From positions 124,001 to 188,000 of the forward strand of contig NZ_FNGS01000007.1 of the NCBI RefSeq assembly GCF_900103285.1: a DNA stretch of 64,000 nucleotides, in the 5' to 3' direction. The notes beneath the pieces are model-generated. The model had not been told where the DNA came from. It searched no databases and saw only the letters and a list, made by a program, of their open reading frames with translations. Shown one piece after another: positions 48,227-56,725 of the stretch (position 1 is the stretch's first letter; each line of letters opens with the position of its first letter). The stretch is from Siphonobacter aquaeclarae. GTDB taxonomy: Bacteria > Bacteroidota > Bacteroidia > Cytophagales > Spirosomataceae. A program made the position numbers and the translations under genes.

Positions 48227-49846
48227 TCAACGGGTAGCGTCAGCGCGGTCGGAGCGCAGAAAAATCCGTACGTGATCGACGGTTTTGACATGACGGTAAT
48301 GCCGGTCGACATACGCCTTCAATTGCGGAAAACTTTGGTATCCCTGCGTGACGGAATCCTGCATCCAATACGAGTTGGGGCCGGTAACGTCGATAAACAG
48401 CGCCGGTTTGTTTCGCATCATATCCCCCACATACCGCTCCCGGTACTGATTCCGGAACGGATGGGAATAGGCAGAACGGATGGTATGATTCTCTGCTACG
48501 CCCTGCGGAAGCTGGGTCTCGATGTAATATTGGCAGTTCCAGCCCCAGACAACGAGGTAGTCTCCCGGCTGCTTGTACCCGTCAAGTACTTTGCCGACAG
48601 GGGAGAAGGGTAGTGTCCGGTTTTCGACCGGGCCGGAAGCATACAGATTCAGGACCTTGTTTTGCCGGTAGTGTACGGCCGTCAGCAGGATGATACTCAG
48701 GAGAGACAGCCCGGTAATGGCCAGCGGCGCACGGCTTTTTCCGCTTCGCAATACTTCAGAAACGGACGCGCTGAACAGCACAAACGGGATCAGAAGAAAA
48801 AAGAGGTAATGGGTATATCCGGTGCCCGTCCGCGAAATGGCGAGTACACCCATACCGATCAATCCGGCGGAAAACAGCAATAGCCGGAGCGACGGGCGTG
48901 TCGGGTGGGAAATCGCAAAAAGCAGCAATACCGGAATCGGAATCAGCACGGTCAGAAAATCCATTCCAACGATAAACTGCGCGGGTAGTTTGAGGAGGTT
49001 GTCGAACCAGTTGCCGCTATCGCCATAGTTAAAATTGGCGTTGATGTAGTAGAACAGGAAGTCATCCAGCACACCATTCGCCCAAAGAACCAGCACGAGC
49101 AACGCCAAAATACCGAGCGCGCCGGCGCCGGCTGCCAGGATATGCAGGTACTCCTTCTTCCGCAGCGCTTGTATCAGGAAATATAAGCCGCAGATACCGA
49201 GGAGCGGAATACTCTGGATTTTTCCGAAAGGCATGGCCACGAACAGTATGCCCAGCCAGACCGAAGAAGCGTAATGTTTTTTTGCCAGAAATCCGGGTGC
49301 AGAAAACAGGAAGACGATGGCAGACAGCAGGGTTACCGGAATCAGCTCGCTCGAATAATGAACAAAATCCCCGTACTGCGTAAACGTCAGGAACAGCAGG
49401 GCAGGGTATGTAACCAGCGCCGCCGCTTTGCCGCCGCACCAGTTTTTGACTGCGAGGTATGTCAGCGTAAAAAACAGACTCTCCAGGAAAAAAGCGGCCA
49501 GGTGAGCCGTGATATAGCTAAAGTTGCCGGTGACCCACGACGCCACAATGAGAAAATAGCTGCCGAGCGGGCCGCCCGTGGTACCGTCTACCGACCGCCA
49601 GTATACCGGATCGCGGACGAGCGTCATTGCCTGGGTAAGCATCTGAGCCTCATCGACATTCAGCTCCCGGTTGAACGCAATGACAGGTAATCGCCCGAAA
49701 AGAAAAAGCCCCAACGCCCCGAACAGATATCCGTAACTGACTCCTTTCCCGGAACGGACGGCAAGCGCGCCCACGATGGCCGCCAGCGCATAGGCGGTAA
49801 ACAGGTAAACAGTGGGAAAAGGATCAAAACTGGGTAAGGAAAACAT
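48227..49846 (-). CDS. GT-C type membrane glycosyltransferase (family 39-like)
   Basis: A 539-residue polytopic membrane protein with about ten to twelve hydrophobic segments, mostly in the first 390 residues. The first periplasmic loop contains ELNVDEAQML, matching the acidic D-E motif used for metal and lipid-phosphate binding by PMT/ArnT-type enzymes. The C-terminal 150 residues are soluble (GDYLVVWGWNCQYYIETQLP, then RYVGDMMRNKPALFIDVTGP), a layout common in Bacteroidota homologues. It presumably transfers a sugar from a polyprenyl-phosphate donor at the periplasmic face; the acceptor is unknown. Confidence 0.82.
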   Translation of the reverse strand: MFSLPSFDPFPTVYLFTAYALAAIVGALAVRSGKGVSYGYLFGALGLFLFGRLPVIAFNRELNVDEAQMLTQAMTLVRDPVYWRSVDGTTGGPLGSYFLIVASWVTGNFSYITAHLAAFFLESLFFTLTYLAVKNWCGGKAAALVTYPALLFLTFTQYGDFVHYSSELIPVTLLSAIVFLFSAPGFLAKKHYASSVWLGILFVAMPFGKIQSIPLLGICGLYFLIQALRKKEYLHILAAGAGALGILALLVLVLWANGVLDDFLFYYINANFNYGDSGNWFDNLLKLPAQFIVGMDFLTVLIPIPVLLLFAISHPTRPSLRLLLFSAGLIGMGVLAISRTGTGYTHYLFFLLIPFVLFSASVSEVLRSGKSRAPLAITGLSLLSIILLTAVHYRQNKVLNLYASGPVENRTLPFSPVGKVLDGYKQPGDYLVVWGWNCQYYIETQLPQGVAENHTIRSAYSHPFRNQYRERYVGDMMRNKPALFIDVTGPNSYWMQDSVTQGYQSFPQLKAYVDRHYRHVKTVDHVRIFLRSDRADATR

Positions 49847-49905
49847 CGGCTCAGGTCAGAAATGAAGGCATGTAAAGAAACGACCTGGGGAGAGAAATTC
49901 AAAAT

Positions 49906-49975
49906 GCATGGGGCATGGAGCATGGAGCATGGGGGCGGCGTAATGGCCCCATGCCCTCTGCTCCATGCCCCATGC
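49906..49975. repeat. Heptamer-word palindromic element 5 (GCATGGA)
   Basis: Left array: four 7-bp units (GCATGGG, GCATGGA, GCATGGA, GCATGGG; 49906-49933). Core of 14 bp, GGCGGCGTAATGGC. Right array: four units on the complementary strand (CCCATGC, CCTCTGC, TCCATGC, CCCATGC; 49948-49975). The two 28-bp arms match at 25 positions, with all differences in one unit. It starts one base after the stop codon of the GMC gene (minus strand), where it can act as a transcript end. Confidence 0.92.
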
Positions 49976-49976
49976 C

Positions 49977-51683
49977 CTACAGGTTGCGCTTCTTCAACTG
50001 CTCCACCGCATAGCTCGCCGCGCGGGCGGTAAGTGCCATGAAGGTTAGTGAAGGATTTTGATTGCCGACGGACGTCATACTCGCGCCGTCTGTGACGAAT
50101 ACGTTCGGAACGGCATGCAGCTGGCTCCATTTATTGAGCAGGGACGTCTTCGGGTCTTTTCCCATCCGGACGCCGCCCATCTCATGGATATCCAGGCCCG
50201 GCGCCTGATGCGAATCACCCATGTGGATATTCCGGCAGCCAGCCTTTTCCAGCATTTCAGAGGCCTGCGCGTGGAAGTCTTTGACCATTTTACCGTCGTT
50301 GTCGTCGTACCCGACGGAAGTGACCAATTGCGGAATACCCCAGGGATCTTTGAGGTCAGTACTGAGGCGTACGTGGTTTTCGTATTTCGGAACGGTTTCG
50401 CCCTGCATCATGATGTAGACGCTCCAGGGACCGGGTTTCGCCCATTTTTCCTTGAACTCCGCACCGAAGCCGGGTGAATTGACGTGGGACGTAGCCCCCG
50501 CGCGACCGGCCGAGAAAGCGACCATATATCCCCGCTGAAAATCCATTTCCTGCTTTTTGACGTTCCGGAAGGAAGGCATAAACGCCGAAGTAGGGCGCCG
50601 CCCGAAATAATACCGATCGTCGTAGCCTTCGAATGTGGCTCCGCCGGAACCCCGGTAGTTGTGGAAAGCCACATACCGCCCGAGAAGGCCGTTGTCATTC
50701 CCGAGCCCGTTCGGGAAGCGATTGCTCTTCGAGTTCAGCAGGATCAGATTGGTATTGAGGCAGGCGGCGTTGACGAAGACAATCTTCGCAAAGAAATCCT
50801 GGGTTTCGTTGGTGTTGGTATCGACGATGCGTACGCCGGCAGCCCGGCCTTTTTTCTCGTCGTACAAAATGGAATGAACGGTCGAGAATGGCCGTACCGT
50901 CAGATTGCCTGTTTTTCGGGCGGCGGGCAGCGTCGCCGAGTTACTGCTGAAGTACCCGCCATAAGGGCATCCGCGGTAACAGAGATGGCGGGCCTGACAC
51001 TGCCCGCGGCCGAGATCAAGGTGAACTTTCTGCGGTTGGGTCAGGTGCGCGCAGCGACCGATGATCACCCGGCGGTCGGGGTAGTTTGCAGCGACTTTAT
51101 CCTGTATATGTTTTTCGACGCAGTTCAATTGCCAGGGCGGGAGAAACTCGCCGTCCGGTAACGTGTCAATACCGTCCTTGTTTCCCGAAATACCGGCGAA
51201 TTTTTCGACATAGCTGTACCACGGCGCCAGATCTTCATATCCAATGGGCCATTCCACCGCAAAACCGTCCCGACCGGGGGCTTCGAACTCGTACCGGCTC
51301 CACCGCTGGGTCTGCCGGGCCCAGAGCAGAGACTTTCCGCCCACCTGGTATCCCCGGATCCAGTCAAAGGGCTTTTCCTGTACATAGGGGTGCTGGGCAT
51401 CTTTGACGAAAAACTGCTGGGTCGCTTCGTCCAGCGCGTAGCATTTCGTGGCGATGGGGTTTTCGGCGCGAAACGACGCGGGCATGCGGAGGTGGTGATC
51501 GAAATCCCACGGATTTTTCATGGCCGTGGTGTAATCGGTTACGTGTTGGACATCCCGGCCCCGTTCCAGTACCAGGGTTTTGAGTCCTTTTTCGCACAAT
51601 TCCTTGGCGGCCCAGCCGCCGGAAATTCCGGAGCCGACGACAATGGCGTCAAACTGGTTGGCGGCGTTGCGGTTGATATACAT
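49977..51683 (-). CDS. GMC-family oxidoreductase
   Basis: A 568-residue FAD-dependent oxidoreductase of the GMC type. The FAD-binding AIVVGSGISGGWAAKELCEKG opens the protein (Gly-rich loop), GYQVGGKSLLWARQTQRWS is the second signature, and the C-terminal DIHEMGGVRMG, VFVTDGASMTSVGNQNPSLT carry the active-site His and the FAD-contacting residues. It most resembles the large subunit of sugar/gluconate dehydrogenases of Bacteroidota. No signal peptide is evident and no small subunit 3 gene is adjacent. A lactonase gene lies 12 bp upstream in the same operon. Confidence 0.92.
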   Translation of the reverse strand: MYINRNAANQFDAIVVGSGISGGWAAKELCEKGLKTLVLERGRDVQHVTDYTTAMKNPWDFDHHLRMPASFRAENPIATKCYALDEATQQFFVKDAQHPYVQEKPFDWIRGYQVGGKSLLWARQTQRWSRYEFEAPGRDGFAVEWPIGYEDLAPWYSYVEKFAGISGNKDGIDTLPDGEFLPPWQLNCVEKHIQDKVAANYPDRRVIIGRCAHLTQPQKVHLDLGRGQCQARHLCYRGCPYGGYFSSNSATLPAARKTGNLTVRPFSTVHSILYDEKKGRAAGVRIVDTNTNETQDFFAKIVFVNAACLNTNLILLNSKSNRFPNGLGNDNGLLGRYVAFHNYRGSGGATFEGYDDRYYFGRRPTSAFMPSFRNVKKQEMDFQRGYMVAFSAGRAGATSHVNSPGFGAEFKEKWAKPGPWSVYIMMQGETVPKYENHVRLSTDLKDPWGIPQLVTSVGYDDNDGKMVKDFHAQASEMLEKAGCRNIHMGDSHQAPGLDIHEMGGVRMGKDPKTSLLNKWSQLHAVPNVFVTDGASMTSVGNQNPSLTFMALTARAASYAVEQLKKRNL

Positions 51684-51695
51684 GGTAAAGAAGAG

Positions 51696-52688
51696 TTACC
51701 GGGCAGACACGCCGCGGGCAGTGGTTTTGATACGACAGAGGTAATGATTGGCCGTGAGGTAGAGGTACCCGTCTTCTCCGAAGGCACAGTTGGCCGTGAG
51801 TTCACCCGTTTCAATCCGGCCGAGGAGCTTTCCCTGCGGATTCAGGACGAGGACGCCGCCCGGGCCGGTCGAAAATACATTGCCCTCAGAATCGGTGTGA
51901 ATGCCGTCGGGAGCGCCTTGCAACCCTTGTTTCTTCAAGGGAGAAGCGTCATAAAAGAGTTTTCCTTTTCCGACAGAGCCATCCGGAAGAACGGGATAGG
52001 CGAGGATAAAGGCGTCTGTATCATCCGATTGCGCGATGTACAGCGTTTTTTCATCGGGAGAAAGCGTGACGCCGTTCGGGCGCTTGAGGTCGCTGATGAC
52101 TTGCGTCACGACGCCGTCGGTTCCGATCCGATACACCCCGAATTCCCTGATTTCACGGGTGGGGTCGTTTTCTTTTTTCGGAAGACCATACGGCGGATCG
52201 GTAAAATAGTATGCACCGGAAGAATGCTGGCAGATATCGTTCGGTGCGTTGAACCGCTTGCCCTGCCAGTGAGCGGCGAGGGTTACTTTTCCGCCGCCGG
52301 AAAACGGCATCGCTGAAATCCGGCGATCGCCGTGCTCGCAGGCGACGAGTTCGCCCTTTCGGTTGACTAACAGGCCGTTGGAGCCGGGCTCATTGCCATA
52401 GTCCCCGCGACCGGTAAAACCGGACGGTTTCAGAAAGACCGAAAGCTGGCCGTCTTTCCACTGGTGAATCGTGTTGTTGGGAATATCGGAAAAGAGGAGG
52501 AAGCCGCCGTTTTTGACCCAGACCGGGCCTTCTGTCCACCCGAAACCGGTGGCGAGAACTTCAATCTTCTCGCCGGGCGGAATGAGCTTGTCGAACGCCG
52601 GGTCATGGCTGACGAGCTTGCCAAGCGTCGGATATACACCCTGGGCAACGGCGGGCAATGCCAGCAGGAGAAGTAACAGCGATTTCAT
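51696..52688 (-). CDS. SMP-30/gluconolactonase-type secreted hydrolase
   Basis: A 330-residue exported beta-propeller of the SMP-30/gluconolactonase family. Signal peptide MKSLLLLLLALPAVAQ. Family motifs: ATGFGWTEGPVWVKNGGFLLFSDIP (metal-binding Glu), RFNAPNDICQHSSGAYYFTDPPYG (Asn and Asp ligands), and RPNGVTLSPDEKTLYIA. It opens aldono-lactones to the acid. With the downstream GMC oxidoreductase it can make a two-step sugar to aldonate route. ATG 52688 is chosen; ATG 52694 is also compatible with the -7 element at 52707-52714. Confidence 0.92.
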   Translation of the reverse strand: MKSLLLLLLALPAVAQGVYPTLGKLVSHDPAFDKLIPPGEKIEVLATGFGWTEGPVWVKNGGFLLFSDIPNNTIHQWKDGQLSVFLKPSGFTGRGDYGNEPGSNGLLVNRKGELVACEHGDRRISAMPFSGGGKVTLAAHWQGKRFNAPNDICQHSSGAYYFTDPPYGLPKKENDPTREIREFGVYRIGTDGVVTQVISDLKRPNGVTLSPDEKTLYIAQSDDTDAFILAYPVLPDGSVGKGKLFYDASPLKKQGLQGAPDGIHTDSEGNVFSTGPGGVLVLNPQGKLLGRIETGELTANCAFGEDGYLYLTANHYLCRIKTTARGVSAR

Positions 52689-52706
52689 GGGCATTAGAGG
52701 TATGCC

Positions 52707-52714
52707 CAAAGATA
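52707..52714 (-). promoter_or_regulatory. -7 element of the lactonase-GMC operon (TATCTTTG)
   Basis: On the minus strand TATCTTTG lies 18 bp before the chosen start of the lactonase gene. Confidence 0.6.
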
Positions 52715-52829
52715 ACGAGAAGGGGAGGATTGAGAAAGTTTATATCGAAAATAAGAATATCGAATTCATTTAATGTGATTTCATATAAAGTAGTGTCTCC
52801 TGACTCGATTATTGGAAGGGTAGAAAACC

Positions 52830-52862
52830 AAAAGGCCCGGGACTTAGATTCCCGGGCCTTTT
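52830..52862. terminator. Terminator beside the BclB-like gene
   Basis: A perfect 13-bp stem (AAAAGGCCCGGGA with TCCCGGGCCTTTT), 7-base loop, directly behind the minus-strand gene ending at 52869. The A/T runs allow use in both directions. Confidence 0.88.
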
Positions 52863-52868
52863 TTATAA

Positions 52869-53687
52869 TCAGTTGATGGCCACCCCCGCACTGGCATAAC
52901 CGATCACCGAAAGAATAAAAGGCGATCCCGGTGCAAAGACAGAGGAAACGAGCAGCAGCCGGCTTCCGGCCGTTACCGGAATGGAGAGCCCGGAAGTTGT
53001 CCCAAAACTGGTGGTTCCGATGACAATAAGCCCCGACATAGTGCTCAATGTCGCGGTTGCTCCCGGTATGGCTGAGAAGGTATTGCTTCCCGGAGGAGCC
53101 TGATACAATTGAAACTGTACCGAAACGGGCGGTCCGATCAGACTCAGGGCGACGGTGGTACTGAAAAAGCCTGAAATAGAAGTAATAACGCCATCCCGGG
53201 GTACTGAAAAGGCCACATTTGTCAATTGCGCCGCATCTATTGTCGGAACGACAAGGGGAATGTCCGTGGAAGCACTCCCGAATCCCAGCGCCGCGCCTGT
53301 TCCGGTGATGCCTCCTATCAGCGTTGTCAGCGCAACCGGAGCGCCGGAAGCGAATGGAATAATAGACGGCGAGGCAGCGGCAGGTTCGGATTTAAGCGCC
53401 GTCCATGCGGAGCCGGTGTAATAATAAAAACCTGCTGCGCCATCCGTTTGGTATACCAGCAGGCCCGTTGCCGGATTAGAGATACCCGTCCGGGCGCTTT
53501 CCGCCATACGGGGAATCAATAAACCTTTGTTGGCGGACTTCACTTCCAGTTGCGCACTCGGATCCGGTGTAGTGGTGCCGACGCCAACCTGGGCATGAAC
53601 ACTGAAACCGGCAACGGCAAAAAAAACGGCGGCCAGAAAGGAACGGGTATGCGGAAAGGACAAGCGGGAAAAGTAGCTTTTCTTCAT
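52869..53687 (-). CDS. Secreted protein with BclB-like (exosporium glycoprotein) C-terminal domain
   Basis: A 272-residue exported protein. After the signal peptide (about 1-32, ending VHAQ) comes VGVGTTTPDPSAQLEVKSANKG, the opener found on many Bacteroidota surface and phage-tail-like proteins, and YQTDGAAGFYYYTGSAWT. From about residue 105 the sequence strongly resembles the C-terminal domain of BclB exosporium glycoproteins of Bacillus: IIPFASGAPVALTT, VPRDGVITSISGFFSTT, VQFQLYQAPPGSNTFS and LSIPVTAGSRLLLVSS. No collagen-like Gly-x-y repeats are present. ATG 53687 is chosen for the signal peptide. A surface role is likely; function unknown. Confidence 0.78.
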   Translation of the reverse strand: MKKSYFSRLSFPHTRSFLAAVFFAVAGFSVHAQVGVGTTTPDPSAQLEVKSANKGLLIPRMAESARTGISNPATGLLVYQTDGAAGFYYYTGSAWTALKSEPAAASPSIIPFASGAPVALTTLIGGITGTGAALGFGSASTDIPLVVPTIDAAQLTNVAFSVPRDGVITSISGFFSTTVALSLIGPPVSVQFQLYQAPPGSNTFSAIPGATATLSTMSGLIVIGTTSFGTTSGLSIPVTAGSRLLLVSSVFAPGSPFILSVIGYASAGVAIN

Positions 53688-53937
53688 CGGGCGGAGGTAT
53701 TTGGAGTTCGAAAGGATTGACAACCTGAACATAGATGATGCCGGCCGTCGTTTCCTCCCAAAGTAAAACCTCCTTCACTGAATGACAGGGCACTATGTTT
53801 CCCCCGAAAGTAAAAATTTACTATAGAAATTATACAAAAATGCAGCAAATACTTTTCAAAAGTTAAGCAATGGGAGGTTGGGGGAGAAAAGCATGTCGCT
53901 GCGCAACGAGAAGCGGAGAGAAGAATCGACGTATAAC

Positions 53938-53970
53938 AAAAAAGCACCCACCGTCTCCGATAAGTGCTTT
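53938..53970 (-). terminator. Terminator behind the first tRNA-Val copy (3' side)
   Basis: On the minus strand AAAGCAC-(16 bases)-GTGCTTT followed by TTT, starting two bases after the tRNA end. Confidence 0.6.
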
Positions 53971-53971
53971 G

Positions 53972-54046
53972 TGGGTGATGAGGGATTCGAACCCCCGACC
54001 CTCTGCTTGTAAGGCAGATGCTCTGAACCAGCTGAGCTAATCACCC
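53972..54046 (-). tRNA. tRNA-Val (anticodon TAC)
   Basis: A 75-nt cloverleaf on the minus strand. The acceptor stem GGGTGAT pairs with ATCACCC, discriminator A; D arm GCTC...GAGC; anticodon stem TCTGC/GCAGA with loop CTTACAA (anticodon TAC); T arm with TTCGAAT. The CCA end is not encoded. It is identical to the copy at 54095-54169. Confidence 0.97.
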
Positions 54047-54062
54047 GACTGAAAGTCGAAAT

Positions 54063-54090
54063 AAAAAAGCACGTACCATTCGGTGCGTGC
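54063..54090 (-). terminator. Terminator between the two tRNA-Val genes
   Basis: On the minus strand GCACG-c-ACC-gaat-GGT-a-CGTGC followed by TTTTTT: an interrupted 8-bp stem with a good T tract, directly behind the upstream tRNA copy. Confidence 0.75.
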
Positions 54091-54094
54091 TACG

Positions 54095-54169
54095 TGGGTG
54101 ATGAGGGATTCGAACCCCCGACCCTCTGCTTGTAAGGCAGATGCTCTGAACCAGCTGAGCTAATCACCC
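54095..54169 (-). tRNA. tRNA-Val (anticodon TAC), second identical copy
   Basis: Base-for-base identical to the tRNA at 53972-54046, with the same anticodon loop CTTACAA. It is the promoter-proximal copy. Confidence 0.97.
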
Positions 54170-54203
54170 CTGTGTTGTTACTCGCCCCTTGCGTTTGGGA
54201 CTG

Positions 54204-54211
54204 CAAACATA
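54204..54211 (-). promoter_or_regulatory. -7 element of the tRNA-Val pair (TATGTTTG)
   Basis: On the minus strand TATGTTTG, 35 bp upstream of the first tRNA; TTG lies about 21 bp further upstream at the -33 position. Confidence 0.6.
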
Positions 54212-54288
54212 GGAAACGAAAAGCCCCTTTGGCAAGCTTTGGGTCGTATTTTTTTTGGGAGAATGCGCAACCGGCTGAAAAACAGCCG

Positions 54289-54948
54289 CTATTCCACGAT
54301 GGAATACCGTGCTTTGGCCTGCTCCAGAGACAGGGCATTAAAGTGCCACCACTCACTGGTAATACCCATAAATCCCGCCGATTTCATCGCATTCCGCAAA
54401 ATTTCCCGGTTGGCAACTTGCTCTTTGGTGATTTTTCCCTGCCGGAGCATCTCGGCTTCCTTGCGGGGGTAGGCTTCGCTGCCGAAAAAATCAAAAGCTG
54501 TGCCCATGTCGAGCGCCTTCCCGTCGGCCGTTGCTACGGTCAGGTCCACGGCGCAGCCATAGTTGTGAATCGAGCCCCGGCGGGGATTGGCGACGTAGTT
54601 CTCCCGGAGCCGCGGCGCATATTGCGGCAGTGCATCCCAGAGTTTCCATTGCACGGAGCGGGAGCGTGCGCCATCGTACACGAGGAGGCGGTAATCAGGG
54701 TAGTGCTGTTTGAGCCAGTCGTGCGCTTTTTTCAGCTTGTCTGCCGCAAGGGGCTGGAGGAAACACCGCGTAATACATCCGTATACGTCCTTGTGCATGA
54801 AATTGTCGGAGGTGGAGTACTTCAGATCCACGAGCAGGGTAGGATCAACCGTCCGGATGTCAACGAGACCGGCTTTTTCGAGTTTTTTCTCTTCGTCGCA
54901 TACCAGCCAGAAGGGTTGGAGGAATAAAAATGTCAGCAGGTACTTCAT
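54289..54948 (-). CDS. M15-family D-alanyl-D-alanine dipeptidase (VanX/DdpX-like)
   Basis: A 219-residue zinc dipeptidase with an export signal (KYLLTFLFLQPFWLV). VanX signatures are present: SIHNYGCAVDLT with the zinc His and Asp, EWWHF with the catalytic Glu and third zinc His, and VYDGARSRSVQWKLW with the conserved Arg. It cleaves D-Ala-D-Ala; in non-resistant bacteria such enzymes recycle murein peptides. There is no vanH/vanA partner here, so a resistance role is unlikely. Confidence 0.92.
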   Translation of the reverse strand: MKYLLTFLFLQPFWLVCDEEKKLEKAGLVDIRTVDPTLLVDLKYSTSDNFMHKDVYGCITRCFLQPLAADKLKKAHDWLKQHYPDYRLLVYDGARSRSVQWKLWDALPQYAPRLRENYVANPRRGSIHNYGCAVDLTVATADGKALDMGTAFDFFGSEAYPRKEAEMLRQGKITKEQVANREILRNAMKSAGFMGITSEWWHFNALSLEQAKARYSIVE

Positions 54949-55101
54949 AAATCGCGTCGTTAGTGGTAATCGAAGTAAGAATACAAAGAATTTTCGAAGC
55001 AGGAAGTTTAACCTACTTTAAGGTTATTTTCGGGTTTAAGGTATTGCCCGGCGTCCGAACGCACGTAACTTCCGGTTTTTGCTTACTTACCTTCCTGATT
55101 C

Positions 55102-56337
55102 ATGGCTCTCAATTACCTCTGGATTGCCTTTTTTGTGATTTCGTTTCTGGTCGCGCTCGTCAAGCTGATTTTCTTCGGAGATACGGAGATTTTCAAGGTA
55201 TTGATCGACGGTATGTTTGACTCGGCAGAAATGTCGGTCATGAAAATTGCGCTTCCGCTGGCCGGTGTGATGACGTTTTTTCTGGGGATTCTCAAGGTCG
55301 GCGAAGAAGCAGGTGTCATCGCTTTTCTCGCCCGTATCATCGGGCCGTTTTTCAATCGTCTTTTTCCGGAGGTTCCGAAAGATCACCCCGCCCACGGGCA
55401 GATGATCATGAATTTCTCTGCCAATATGCTGGGGCTTGATAACGCCGCCACGCCCTTCGGTCTCAAGGCTATGCAGAGCCTGCAGGAGCTTAATCCCGAT
55501 AAGGAAACGGCGACGAACGCGCAGATCATGTTCATGACGCTGCATTCGGCCGGACCGGTCCTGATACCGCTCAGCGTGATGGCGCAGCGTGCCATTTACG
55601 GCGCCGCAGATCCCTCCGATATTTTCATTCCCTGTTTGATTGCGGTATACGTGGCCACTCTCACGGGGCTACTGATAGTAGGTATTCGTCAGAAAATCAA
55701 CCTGTTCGACCGGGTTATACTGAGCTGGCTCGGAGGAATAACGCTGGCTGTAGTAGCCCTGCTGGGGTACCTCACTACGCTCACCCGGGAGGGATTGGAG
55801 ACCTTTTCAAAAGTCTTCAGCAATGGTATTCTGTTTGCGTTTGTGCTGTCGTTTCTGCTGGCGGCGATGCGGAAGAAAATAGATGTGTTTTCGACGTTTG
55901 TGGAAGGTGCCAAAAGCGGATTTGAGACGTCTGTCCGCGTGATCCCCTATCTGGTAGGTATGCTCGTCGGCATCGGTCTCCTGCGTAATTCCGGCGCACT
56001 CGGGTACCTGGTCGACGGTATCCGGTGGTCCCTGCAAGTACTCCCCATCCGTACCGAATGGGTAGATGCCCTTCCTACCGCCCTGATGCACCCCCTCAGC
56101 GGGAGCGGTTCCCGCGCGATGATGATCGATACCATGAAAACCTTTGGCGCCGATTCGCTCGTAGGCCGGCTGGCCTGCCTCTTTCAGGGCGCTTCGGATA
56201 CCATTTTGTATGTAATAGCCCTGTACTTCGGCGCCGTCAACGTGAAGCGTACACGCTATACCCTTGCCGCCGGCCTCCTCGCCGACCTCGCCGGGATTGT
56301 TACGGCGATTGTGGTGGGGTATTTGTTTTTTGGGTGA
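55102..56337 (+). CDS. Nucleoside-recognition/SpmA-SpmB-like fused membrane protein
   Basis: A 411-residue polytopic protein containing two nucleoside-recognition (Gate) domains in the order of the spore maturation proteins SpmA and SpmB. The first half has MNFSANMLGLDNAATPFGLKAM, the hallmark of SpmA; the second half has ALMHPLSGSGSRAMMIDTM and FQGASDTILYVIALYFG, the hallmark of SpmB. This fused form is common in Gram-negative bacteria that do not sporulate. A transport role is assumed but the substrate is not known. The heptamer-word element 6 follows 9 bp after the stop. Confidence 0.9.
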   Translation: MALNYLWIAFFVISFLVALVKLIFFGDTEIFKVLIDGMFDSAEMSVMKIALPLAGVMTFFLGILKVGEEAGVIAFLARIIGPFFNRLFPEVPKDHPAHGQMIMNFSANMLGLDNAATPFGLKAMQSLQELNPDKETATNAQIMFMTLHSAGPVLIPLSVMAQRAIYGAADPSDIFIPCLIAVYVATLTGLLIVGIRQKINLFDRVILSWLGGITLAVVALLGYLTTLTREGLETFSKVFSNGILFAFVLSFLLAAMRKKIDVFSTFVEGAKSGFETSVRVIPYLVGMLVGIGLLRNSGALGYLVDGIRWSLQVLPIRTEWVDALPTALMHPLSGSGSRAMMIDTMKTFGADSLVGRLACLFQGASDTILYVIALYFGAVNVKRTRYTLAAGLLADLAGIVTAIVVGYLFFG

Positions 56338-56346
56338 GAAGGCGGC

Positions 56347-56725
56347 TTTCAGTTTACTGTTTTCAGTCTTCGGTTTACTGTTTTCAGTTGGAGGGCAACC
56401 GCCTCTCTCGCCGTCCGTAGCATTCGCTACGGACTTTTTTAATTGGGAGGCTTCGCCTCCCGCAAATGATCATTGTTTTTGAACCATGCCTAATCAAACC
56501 TGACACGTCCCCTTAGTCCCAAACGCGACCTGTTCTCCATTTACTGTTCAGTTTCGGGTTAAGAGTGATAAATGGATTGTGAACCGGCTGAAAATCATGC
56601 TCCGCAGGGAGGCGAAGCCGCCCAATTAAAAAAGTCCGTAGCGAATGCTACGGACGGCGGGCGAGGCGGTTGCCTCCCAACTGAAAACCGAAAACTGAAA
56701 ACCGAAAACAGAAAACAGAAAACAG
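56347..56725. repeat. Heptamer-word palindromic element 6 (TTTCAGT), long inverted repeat with twin terminators
   Basis: Long inverted repeat filling the 395-bp gap between convergent genes. Left arm 56347-56461, right arm about 56605-56725, about 115-120 bp each and highly similar. Outer part: six 7-bp units on each side (TTTCAGT, TTACTGT, TTTCAGT, CTTCGGT, TTACTGT, TTTCAGT at 56347-56388; ACTGAAA, ACCGAAA, ACTGAAA, ACCGAAA, ACAGAAA, ACAGAAA at 56680-56721). Inner part: a GGCAACCGCCTC segment, hairpin GTCCGTAGC-attc-GCTACGGAC plus TTTTTT, and hairpin GGGAGGC-ttc-GCCTCCC. The two terminators point inward. The 140-bp centre holds a decayed extra stretch of the word (56539-56560). Confidence 0.93.

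Noticed and set aside
54289-54948. Vancomycin resistance determinant (VanX)
   Set aside because: The protein is VanX-like, but no vanH/vanA ligase genes or regulator are present, so peptidoglycan recycling is the simpler reading.
56464-56604. Small gene in the centre of the long inverted repeat
   Set aside because: The 140-bp centre has no open frame of note and contains a decayed copy of the TTTCAGT word.
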